Source: Capra hircus (lineage: Eukaryota > Chordata > Mammalia > Artiodactyla > Bovidae). From it: DNA of 64,000 nt. The notes beneath the pieces were generated by a model. That model was given only the letters and a program-made list of their open reading frames with translations. It searched no databases and was not told the DNA's origin. Below, piece after piece: positions 25,701-37,700 of this stretch. Position 1 is the stretch's first letter. Every line of letters starts with the position of its first letter. A program made the translations under genes and the position numbers. The stretch lies in NCBI RefSeq assembly GCF_001704415.2, contig NC_030808.1, forward strand, positions 80,816,594-80,880,593. Reading direction: 5' to 3'.

Positions 25701-28700
25701 TTCACTAAAGATGCTAAAGAGACATAATATAGGTTTTTGTCTTCTCCTTCCTCTCAAGTCTACCCCTAGCTGTTCATTTTTGTCCTTCACAGTTTGTAGT
25801 TTTTAGACAGGGCAGAGCCTGACAGTGAGTCACACTTGCAGCCTGTCAGACACATGCCTTTCCATGCACTCCTGTTAACAGCGTGTTCTGTGTGACAGCA
25901 CAGACCCACTTCACTGTCCGAAACCGAGTTTCATAGATGCTTAATGGAACCTTCATCAGACTGAGCTGTGTACTTCTAGTCAGACATGACTTAGCAACGG
26001 TTCAAGTATGAGAGGTTTTTTGGGTTCTGCATCTTAAGAGGGCTCATTTTCTGCATTTCCTTATGTTTAAAATAGGGTTGTTTTTGTTTTACCTTTTATC
26101 AAGCTGAAGAAAATTTCCTTCTAGCCATAGTATGCTGGGTTTTGTTGTTTTTCTTTTTTAATATGAATGCATGTTGAATCTTATCAAATGCTTCTTCTGC
26201 CTCTATTGAGATCAAATGAATAGCTCTCCTTTAATTTTTCTATGTGGTGAATTATACTGATTTTATATGAAACCAATCTTGTATTCTTGTGATAAACTAA
26301 ACTTTGTTATGTATAATTATTTATACATTGCTGGGCTAGGTTTTCCAACATGTATTTAGGACTCCTGCATCTGTATTTATGATTGAGAATGATATATAAT
26401 TTCCCTTTCTTATATTATCCCTGTTGGGTTTTAGCATTGAGGTTATTCTCACCCAGATGAGTAGTGATATTTTCCTTTCTATATATTCCAAAATAGCTTG
26501 TGTGAAATTGGGGTTTTTTACTACTTGAAATTTTGGAAGAATTTACCAGTACAGCCATTGGGGCCTGATATTTTCTTTGTGGGAAGATTTTTAATTACTG
26601 GTTCAGTATCCTCACCTTTTATGGTCTTACTCTGGATTTCTGTTTAGTTGAGTGAATTTAACAAAATTTTCTGGGAATTTGTTTCACAAGTCTTAGAAAT
26701 TGGTATATGGTGTTCCCTGATGGCCCACTGGGGAAGAATCCTCCTGCCAGTGCAGGAGACGTGGGTTCGATCCCTGATCTGGGAAGACCCCACATGCCAC
26801 AGAGCAACTAAGACCATGTGCATTAAAAATAAAGAGGTAAAAATCGGCGTAAAGCTGTTCCTAATGTCAGCATGCTGCCATCCATGGGGTCACAAAGAAT
26901 CAAAGAGACTGAGCAACTGAACAAAAGTGCCCTTTTAACAACCTCAATAGCATCGTCTCTTTATCCGTTTTTCATTTTTTATTCTATTTATCTAGACTGT
27001 TAGTCTTAGCAGGTTATATCACTTGTCTTGTCAGTAAATCAACTCTAGATTTGCTTGTTCTATTGGATATTTTCTATTTCATTGGTTTCTGCTCCTACTG
27101 AAATTTTCTATATTTTTTATTTATTCTGTTTTAGCTTCTTTGGTTGGCTAACTTGTAGCTTCTTTATATTCTAAATACATGACCACATAAGATTTCTCCT
27201 AAGGCTAGGGTGACCATACCTTCAGTTTTTCCTGGGTCACATAGCTTGTGAAAGTAATTCCTGATAGCTTTTCTTTTTACTCCCCAAAATACCCTGGTTA
27301 CAAGTAATCGATTATTTTATCTCCCTACCCAAGTCCTGCTTTAGCTATACCCCACAAGTTCTGGCCTCTGGTATTTTAAAAATTCAGTTTCAAGTATTTA
27401 TTATTTCTTCAGTCCTAGAGTTCTTCAAATGTATATTTCTGAATTTCCAAACTTAAGTTTTCTAGCTGCCTGGACTGTATGATATTTAAATGTCATCAAG
27501 AAGGTATTTAAAAGCAATTATAGAAACAATTGTATGAATAATATAGGCTCTGGAGTTGAACGGATTAACAGATCTGGAATTGAATCCCAACTCTGCTGCT
27601 TCCTATCTGTATGACCTCAGGGAGGCATTTAACTTTCCCAAGCTTTGGTTTCTTTATCTGAAAATGGGAGACTACTAGATACTTACCACATAGAATCATT
27701 GGGTGACTTAATCACATTGGCATAGGGAAAGTACTCAAATGTTAGCTTCCATGACAATCTTGTTTGAAAAATCACTTGTATGTTCCATAAAGAAAACTAC
27801 TAAAGGAATCTTCCTAAAATGATATAGATACTATTACCTAGAAACTTACTTTTAGCTCTTTGTTTAAAGTTTTAAAAATGTAAAGTTCTCTACCCCTAAT
27901 CTTTTCATCTTTAGACTCATTAATGTTGTATACATAAAAAACTAATACTTTTACTATCTAATCTCCTGGGAAGATCTTGTATTTACATCACCTTCCATAT
28001 TTGATCTTGAAAAATCAAATATCTAGGCCTTTAAAAGGCATACTTGGTTCCTCATCTCTGTGTTCTGTCACAGTTTGGATGGGCCAGTTTGAGTTTAATT
28101 GCCGACAGGCCTCACACAAAGTTCCGAGAGCTGTTTCAGAGCTCTTTGGTGGGCTTTTAGGGACAGCGTTTGGGTTTTCTTTTGCAACAGTGCCTGGCTC
28201 TTGGTATATGGCAGGAAAATAAATATTAATTGAAATTGGGTGGCACGATGCCACCTGGAATAAAAATCAGCATTCTCTTTCTGAGAAAGTAGACTAGAGG
28301 CTGCCTAGGTAGCAAGGGGACGCTTGTGTGTTTGAAGGTCTCCCAGTTCCTTAAGATCTTCTGTACCATTTTGCATAATTTCTGAAAATAGCTTGTGGCA
28401 GGCTGTGGAGAGGAGGTTGGATAGTTGATGTTTGAGGGTAATGGTATCTAAGAACCTAGCAGTGTGCCGGGACCTTTTACATGGGTTGTCTTATGTAACC
28501 TTTACAACAGATCTTTGGGACAAGTAACCTGATTGTTCTTACTTTCCTCATGAGGAAACTGAGGCTCAGAGCAGTTATGTAACTAGCTCTGTGACCTTGG
28601 GTCAGTAAGTGATAAAGATTGGATTTCAGCCCAGGATGCAGCCCAACTTCACAGCCAGAGCCTCTTTTACCGAGCTGTGCTGCTTCGCTATTTTCGATTT

Positions 28701-31700
28701 TTTCTTTGCTCTAATGGGAATATTAAGTACGTGGTGGTTGTTTCTTGGCCAGTTTTCCATATCATTTCAGCTGGCCTCTGAACCGCTCACTCCTTCACCG
28801 GGCACCCAGAGCCACTGTGTAGCCTTCGTTGAATCCACACTTTTCTCCTTTTTTTCTCTAAGTATTGTGTTTACTCTGTGTTGGCAGCAGAAACCAAAAA
28901 GGAAATGCAGAAAAAGCATCTAACGGTTTTCATAATGTAAACCAAATGTTGGTAGCGTGGGTGAGCTCTTGGGAGGAAAGGCGCTATATAAATCTGACAA
29001 ATAAATAAATAACTGGTTCTTTAAATAAACTGGCACTGAGAAAGCCTTAATCTGTAACCTATTGAATATAGGCTTGCTCAGTAGTCAGAAGTGTCCTTTT
29101 GCTCACCAACTGTAAGTTCATGATGGCCTGAGCTCTGTTGGGATAACGGATGGGGGTGGAGGGTGGGGTGGCTAGTCAGGGGAGGAAGAGGTTTGTTAGG
29201 AACCAAGCCTTCCCTCCTTGGAAAATGATTGCCTGCCTCAGTAAACAACAGGCATCTCTGTCGTAGCTGTACTATGTATACAACACATTCTCAGCTACTT
29301 CAAAAGGATTGCGGAAAGGGGGTTCAAATGAAGGTCAGTGGTTGAAGTGCACAGAGTGTATTTTGAGGACAAGAACTGAATTACTTTACTAATTTCTGCA
29401 AATAAAAGCTGTTATCGGCAGCAAGCTCGGAGAGAAATCTTTCTTCCAAATATGCTGGTTTTATGACCTACCCTTAAGCTGCCCTTTGCCACTTCTGCTC
29501 TCTCAAAACAAACCAGGACAAGCCAATCCCAGTTGTAGAATGTGTTCCACAGATCCCAGGCCTGTAAGCTTCATACATCCTTAAAGTTTTGCTGCAGGGA
29601 GGGGATGAAGGTTGCTGGCTGGTACCCACATGGAAGCACCTTTTCCTGAGGGCATCAGACTAGGCCAACTCTAGAGTTTCATTCTGGAAAGTGAGAAGAT
29701 GAGCGCTGAGCGGAAGTGAAGTGATGGGCCGCCAGCTGCACTGGCTCTGGTTACAGAGTGGAGTTGGTTCCGTGCCATCTCAGAGCCATCAAGGAAGTGA
29801 TTTGGGGAGGTCACCTTGGAAGGTGCTAGGAAGGCTGCAGAGGCAGGAGGGGAGAAAACATGGACAGTGGGTGCCCTTGTTACTGTTCTTGCTGGCATAA
29901 GCTCTGGGTACTTCAATGAAAATAAGCCTAAAGAGTATCTACTTTCCTGCCCACTTCAGAATTTTCTTTACAAAATCAGGTTTGCAGCCTATTGCTGGTG
30001 CCTGTATTCTAAATATCAAGCCTAAACACAAGTTTCAGATTTATACTTCAAAGACCATGTGCAAGGAATAGTAACCTTGAAACTCAGCATTCCTGATTGA
30101 CAGTCCACTGTCACAGCATTCAGTACCCCCTGATCCTTAGAGTTCATAAAACTTGTTTCAGGAATTTCATCAGGCAGACCCTGATGCTTTTGGTATAAAA
30201 GGATAAATGTATGTAAAATAGTTTGGGGATCTTCCTGTTATAAAGGATGTTGTGGTACTGCTACTGGTAAGATAGTAAAGACTCAGAGAGCGCGCCCTGA
30301 TTTAAAACGTTTTATTCTGCACACGAATCTCTTCACTAAAATTTTAAATCTTGATGTTCTAAAAATCTGTTGGCCCTTCAGTTCAGTTCAGTTGCTCAGT
30401 CGTGTCTGACTCTTTGCGACCCCATGAATTACAGCACGCCAGGCCTCCCTGTCCACCACCATCTCCCGGAGTTCACTCAGACTCACGTCCATCGAGTCAG
30501 TGATGCCATCCAGCCATCTCATCCTCTGTCATACCCTTTTCCTCCTGTCCCCAACCCCTCCCAGCATCAGGGTCTTTTCCAATGAGTCAACTCTTCGCAT
30601 CAGGTGGCCAAAGTACTGGAGTTTCAGCTTTAGCATCAGTCCTTCCAAAGAAATCCCAGGGCGGATCTCCTTCAGAACGGACTGGTTGGATCTCCTTGCA
30701 GTCCAAGGGACTCTCAAGAGTCTTCTCCAACACCACAGTTCAAAAGCATCAATTATTCGGCGCTCGGCTTTCTTCACAGTTCAACTCTCGCATCCATACA
30801 TGACCACTGGAAAAAGCCTTGGCAAAGTAATGTCTCTGCTTTTTAATATGCTCTCTAGGTTGCTCATAACTTTTCTTCCAAGGAGTAAGCATCTTTTAAT
30901 TTCATGGCTACAGTCACCATTTTTTTGGAGCCCAAAAAATAAAGTCTGACACTGTTTTCCACTGTTTCCCCATCTATTTCCCATGAAGTGATAGGGCCAG
31001 ATGCCATGATCTTCGTTTTCTGAATATTGAGCTTTAAGCCAACTTTTCCACTCTCCTCTTTCATTTTCATCAAGAGGCTTTTTAGTTCCTCTTCACTTTC
31101 TGCCATAGGGTGGTGTCATCAGCGTTTCTGAGGTTATCGATATTTCTCCCGGCAATCTTGATTCCAGCTTGTGCTTCTTCCAGCCCAGTGTTTCTCATGA
31201 TGTACTCTGCATAGACGTTAAATAAGCAGGGTGACAATATACAGCCTTGACATACTCCTTTTCCTATTTGGAACCAGTCTGTTGTTCCATGTCCAGTTCT
31301 AACTGTTGCTTCCTGACCTGCATACAGGTTTCTCAAGAGGCAGGTCAGGTGGTCTGCTATTTCCATCTCTTTCAGAATTTTCCACAGTTTATTGTGATCC
31401 ACACAGTCAGAGGCCCTTAGATGTCACAGATTGATTCAGATCAAGTTATTTGCTTCAAGCTATTGATAGGATTCAAGCTATTGATAGGATTCAAACTAAA
31501 AGTAGAGAGTAAGACCTTATAGGCTTACATTGTTAATTTTTAGATTTATTTTGATTACTGATGAAGTTGAACTTTATGACCATTTGCATTTCTTTAGTGA
31601 TTTCCCTATGTGTGTTCTTTATCCATTTTTTTCTGTTGGAATGTCCATCTTTTATTAATTTCCCCCACTGCAATCTGTATTCTTTTATTCTCTCGCTTTG

Positions 31701-34700
31701 CAACATTCTTGAATTGGGGGTAGGTTTTCTTTCTGTAGGCTACTAAGAATACAAAGCATGGCCCTTATATCAAACCGTATGAACATTGCTATAGCTGCTA
31801 GAGATTTTCTGTTTAATTTGGGGTCTTATTTCTTGTATTTTCTATTACAGAATTATTCCCACAGTTTGTTTTTCTTTAGGTTTTGTTTCTGGTGTTTGAC
31901 TTACAGAAATTTATGCAAGGATACATACCCATGTTTATCTTGATTTCTGCTATTGGTATGATATCTAGAAAGGTTTTTCCTCTGCTCCCCTCCAAGATTA
32001 TTTTTTCTTCATATATGTTTACTATCGTGGTTTCACGTTGAAATCTTTATATAAAATTTATTTTGGCATATGGTATAAAACAGGGATCTTTCCCCAAACT
32101 TATTTGAAATGCTAACCTTGACAAGTAGAAAATTTTGGAATATTCTTGACTTATTCTAAGTTTGTGACTTAGTCGATCCTTTGACATACATTTCATTCTT
32201 TGTATTCCAATTGTTGTGGCTTAGTATTTGTCCATATCTAGTAGAGCATTATTTCACAATCATTTAAGTAAAATTAGAATCACTTTGTTGAATTGGTTGG
32301 GAAGGCATTGCTTTTATAGAATAATTTTCAATGAGTGAAAACTTTCCAAGTCCTAAACATTTTATCTTTAATTAGATCTGTTGCTCAGAAAAGTTTTAAG
32401 TTTTATTGAATAGCCTACACATTTTGTGATTTTTCTTAGGGATTTTGTTTTTGATTGCTATTACATATGGCTTTTTTTTTTTTTTTTAGAACTATGTTTT
32501 CTAACTGGATATTTTTGGTTAAATGTTCTTTGGTCTTTAAAAATTAATTCTGTCTACAGATGAGTGAATGAATCAATCAACAAACATAATCTAATGTTAG
32601 TGATATTTGCAAATAGTTGTTTTATATATTCAGATACATAATTTGGCTCAACTATACACATAGACTATGCGTGAAGTAAACACGCACAGAAAATAAACCA
32701 TGATGTAGCTTTTTTTTTTTTTTTGCTGGTCCCTGACTCACGAGGTTTAAAATGTGTGATATAATTTTGGGGAAAAGGATGAAATATCCAGAAATAAGCA
32801 TTAATGAGTACTTTGAATTTGTAATCCTCAATGCTAAAATCATAGTAGGTATTCATCCTATTCTTACTTAAACAGTGCAGCTTCTTTCTTCTTGCAGATT
32901 TCAGAGACAGCTGTCTGAACCCTGCCACCCCTTCCCTCCTCAGTCAGGAGTTCCTGGAGATAATCGCCCTAATTACCACCGGCAAATGTCAGAACCTATT
33001 GTTCCTGCAGCTCCCCCACCCCCTCAGGGATTCAAACAAGAATACCATGACCCACTCTATGAACATGGGGTCCCAGGCATGCCTGGTCCCCCAGCACATG
33101 GGTTCCAGTCACCAATGGGAATCAAGCAGGAGCCCCGGGATTACTGCGTTGATTCAGGTGAGCATAACATCATACGATTCCTTTCTTCATCATTTCATTC
33201 ATTTGTCTGGTTGTTACTGAGTGACTTCTGTGTGCAGGGCTTTGGGGACTAGTTTTCTAAAATTTGCCCTCAAAGAAGTTAGGAGCTACTAAAGCAAATA
33301 TGTTTATGCATAACTTAATACAAAACAGAAAAGTCATGCAAATGGTAGGAAGCACAGTAGACATTCAGATGTCATGCAGAGTATACCTGAGTCCATACCT
33401 GAAGATTGCTGGCACCCAGCCTTCAGTTCAGTCACTCAGTCGTGTATGACTCTTTGCAACCCCATGAACTGCAGCACGCCAGGCCTCCCTATCCATCGTC
33501 AACTCCCGGAGTCCACCCAAACCCATGTCCATTGAATTGGTGATGCCATCCGACCATCTCATCCTCTGTCGTCCCCTTCTCCTCCTGCCCTCGATCTTTC
33601 CCAGCTTCAGGGTCTTTTCCAATGAGTCAGCTCTTCGCATCAGGTGGCCAAAGTATTGGAGTTTCAGCTTCAACATCAGTCCTTCCAATGAACACCCAGG
33701 ACTGATCTCCTTTAGGATGGACTGGTTGGATCTCTTTTCAGCCCAAGGGACTCTCAAGAGTCTTCTCCAACACCACAGTTCAAAAGCATCAATTCTTCTG
33801 TGCTCAGCTTTCTTTATAGTCCAACTCTCACATCCATACATGACCACTGAAAAAACCATAGCCTTGATTAGATGGACCTTTGTTGGCAAAGTAATGTCTC
33901 TGCTTTTTAATATGTTGTCTAGGTTGGTCATAACTTTCCTTCCAAGGAGTAAGCGTCTTTTAATATCATGGCTGCAATCACCACCTCCAGTGATTTTGGA
34001 GCCCAGAAAAATAAAGTCAGCCACTGTTTCCCCATCTATTTCCCATGAAGTGATGGGACCGGATGCCATGATCTTAGTTTTCTGAATGTTGAGCTTTAAG
34101 CCAACTTTTTCACTCTCATCAAGAGGCTTTTTAGCTCCTCTTCACTTTCTGCCATAAGGGTGGTGTCATCTGCATATCTGAGGCTATTGATATTTCTCCC
34201 AGCAATCTTGATTCCAGCTTGTGCTTCCTCCAGCCCAGCGTTTCTCACGATGCCCTTTAAGGCCTGTTATCTTAAAGTCACTGGACAAAGGATATTTCTG
34301 CATGTTAGTCCTGCCTCTAGTTTTGTGACCTTTTTTGAATACAATGACCCATTGACCTCCCAATGTAAGTATAGGAGAGTCCACATGTAGGACGGGACTC
34401 TATTGTTGAATAGTGTTCTGAGAAAGTGTCTGGTTTGTCACGGCTGTGTGGGATCTGGGTATGCCATGGAAAAGTTTGTCCTGTTGGTTGCTTCATAGGA
34501 GTCACTACTCTGTTGCAGTACTTTCATCTGGGAAAATTCCTGTGTCCTTCAGCTGCCAGTGTACACAGGGAGAAATGTAACATCTTGAAACACCTATTGT
34601 TTGCTTTTGGGCTTCTTGTCTAGAAAGTTAAACACAAAGTTCCAGCTGTCTTTGGGGGTCCTTTTTACCCCCACTCACACATTCACTGAGTACCCATCTT

Positions 34701-37700
34701 GTAGGCCAAGCTTATCAAATGAGGTCATTAATGGCAAGAGTGGGAATTTTGCAGCTTGCAAGTTTAGAAACTCTTTCCTCTTCTTTCAGTTCAGTCGCTC
34801 AGTCGTGTCCGACTCTTTGTGACCCCATGAATTGCAGCACGCCAGGCCTCCCTGTCCATCACCAACTCCCAGAGTTCACTCAAACTCATGTCCATCGAGT
34901 TGGTGATGCCATCCAGCCATCTCATTCTCTGTCATCCCCTTCTCCTCCTGCCCCCAACCCCTCCCAGCAGTCAACTCTTCACATGAGGTGGCCAAAGTAT
35001 TGGAGTTTCAGCTTTAGCATCATTCCTTCCAAAGAACACCCAGGACTGATTTCCTTTAGAATGAACTGGTTGGATCTCCTTGCAGTCCAAGGGACTCTCA
35101 AGAGTCTTCTCCAACACCACAGTTCAAAAGCATCAATTCTTCGGTGCTCAGCTTTCTTCACAGTCCAACTTTCACATCCATACATGCCCACTGGAAAAAC
35201 CATAGCCTTGACTAGATAGACCTTTGTTGGCAAAGTAATGTCTCTGCTTCCTTTTCTTTATTTCCCCTTATTTTAGATTTTTTTTAGTTGGGGGCACAAA
35301 ACAGGGACGGTACCCCTTTCCCAAGACAAGGCCAGAAAGACATGATCTTGGAGCTGGAGGTTTAAGGGCTTTCCCTCTGCCACTTTCAGCTGCAGAGACC
35401 ATTGACAGGAGTGTGTTTCTCTTTCAGAAGTGCCTAACTGCCAGTCCTACATGAGAGGAGGCTACTTCTCCGGTAGCCATGAAGGTAAGTAGCTCTTTAA
35501 GAGATTATAATATTCAAGGAAGCCCAAAGTGGCTTAGTTTCCAAGCTAAGATTTGAGATCATAGTTCAAACCTTCCTTAGCTCATGAACATGAGCGCTCA
35601 TTGATTGTGATCCCCAGTCATCTTGCACACAGAGTTTGAGGCACACTCCTGACCTGTGAGGGCTGCCATCCTTTTCAGTAGTAATGACCCTAACTTTTGA
35701 GAAAGAAAGTGAACTGCCTGGTTTCTACTTTTCCATGCAAGGAGGCCATACAGCTGTAGATAACACTATCTAAACTGGAACTTAGGAACCACGTCATGAT
35801 CTTCAGGACTTCTTTTAAACATTGAAACAGGGAAGGATTTGTTTCTTAGAACACTTCCTCAGAAGTATGTCCTATTTTCTGTCATGCACATCTCTGTAAG
35901 TGTCTAGAGCAGTGTGATTCTCCAAACCTGCAGCATCAGCTTCACCTGAGACTTGCTAGACATACAGATTTTCAGGCCCCACTCCAGACCTGCTGAATCA
36001 GTCTCCAGGGGTAGGGCCCAGCTCTGTATTCCAACAGGCCCTCCAGGCAACCATGATGCACCCTCACATTCAGTTCAGTTCAGTCACTCAGTCGTGTCCG
36101 ACTCTTTGCGACCCCATGAATCGCAGCATGCCAGGCCTCCCTGTCCATCACCAACTCCTGGAGTTTACGCAAACTCATGTCCATCGAGTTGGTGATGCCA
36201 TCCAGCCATCTCATCCTCTGTCGTCCCTTTCTCCTCCTGCCCCCAATCCCTCCCAGCATCAGGGTCTTTTCAAATGAGTCAGCTCTTCACATCAGGTGGC
36301 CAAAGTACTGGAGCTTCGGCTTCAGCATCATTCCTTCCAAAGAACACCCAGGACTGATTTCCTTTAGGATGGACTGGTTGGATCTCCTTGCAGTCCAAGG
36401 GACTCTCAAGAGTCTTCTCCAACACCACAGTTCAAAAACCATCAATTCTTCGGCGCTCAGCCTTCTTCACAGTCCAACTCTCACATCCATACATGACTAC
36501 TGGAAAAACCATAGCCTTGACTAGACAGACCTTTGTTGGCAAAGTAATGTCTCTGCTTTTTAACATGCTGTCTAGGTTGGTCATAACTTTCCTTCCAGGA
36601 GTAAGCGCCTATTAGTTTCATGAGAGAGCTACTACAGCTGTAAGGCTTAGGTTTGGCTGCACGTTAGAATCACCTGCGTGCATGTGCGCTCAGTCCCTCA
36701 GTTATGTCCGACTCCGCAACCCCATGGACTCTAGCCCGCTAGACTCCTCTGTCCAACGAATTCTCCAGGCAAGAATACTGGAATGGGTTGCTATTTCCTC
36801 CTTTAGGGGATCTTCCTGAGCCAGGGATCAAACCCACGTGTCTTACATCTTCTACTTTGATAGGCGGGTTCTTTACCGCTGCACTACCTGAGAATCCCTA
36901 GAATCACCTGGGGAGCTGTTAAAACTTCTGGTGTCCAGGCTTCACCCAGAGCAACTAAATCAGAAATTCTAGGATGGAGCTTGGGCATTAGTAATTTGTG
37001 AAGCTCCCTGGGCGATTCTGTTGTGTCCAGGGATGACAACCACTGTTCTAGAGTTTTGAAAGAGCTAGTTTGAAAGAGCTGGTAAATCAGCACTGGCTGG
37101 TTATTATGAGTGATTTGGTTCACAAGAGTGATTTCTATGGGTGGCTGCCTCCCAGTGACTTGTTTGGAAGGGAGACCAAGTGTGGCTGCCATGGGCACCC
37201 AGGGATATTCTGAGTGGGTGTCCAGCCCTGGGAAGGAAGGGCTGTCTACCAGACCTCTGTGATGGGCATACATGTGTAGTAGGGCTCTCTTCCAGGTTCC
37301 CAAATGTTTCTGCAGCAGTTGATGTCTGCAGCAGGTGAACTAGGAAAGAGGAAAACACTTTGCATAACTACAACATTTAAAGAGCCGCATGCTCTTAAAG
37401 GAAATACTTTTAGTAAGGCATTGGGGCTGCTTACTACACACAGTATCTGGCGAGCTTGTGTTTTCCCCCACTTCTTCCCTGACCCCACACACATCGAAGA
37501 AGTTAGTTTCAAAGATATCTGCATTCTTAATTGCTCTAAATTACCCTGACACAGTTTTTCTCTCCTTATACAGGCTTGACCACAGATGCCCGTGAAAGTT
37601 AGTGAGACAAGTGTTTCTGATTGGCATCTGTGATTACTAAGATAGCCATCCTGCCTTAGCATTCACCTGGAATCTTTACATACTATTTTGAATCTTTCAT

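Larger units (their letters stand above)
20982..32897 (+). other. ETV5: ETV5 large intron (11.9 kb)
   Basis: GTGGGT...TTGCAG. Filled with SINEs, L1 remnants, a MIR pair and a BovB fragment (listed separately). 21350-23610 and 28650-30370 show nothing recognisable. The acceptor is preceded by TTCTTTCTTCTTGCAG. Confidence 0.9.
33158..35427 (+). other. ETV5: ETV5 intron between exons C and D
   Basis: 2270 bp, GTGAGC...TTTCAG. Two antisense BovB fragments take up over half of it; 34260-34770 shows nothing recognisable. Confidence 0.9.

Noticed and set aside
30500..30949. A 149-codon plus-strand frame, and similar frames at 33525 and 36177
   Set aside because: These are the reverse complement of BovB; the real (ancient) coding frame is on the minus strand. 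The same pseudo-peptide recurs in each BovB copy.
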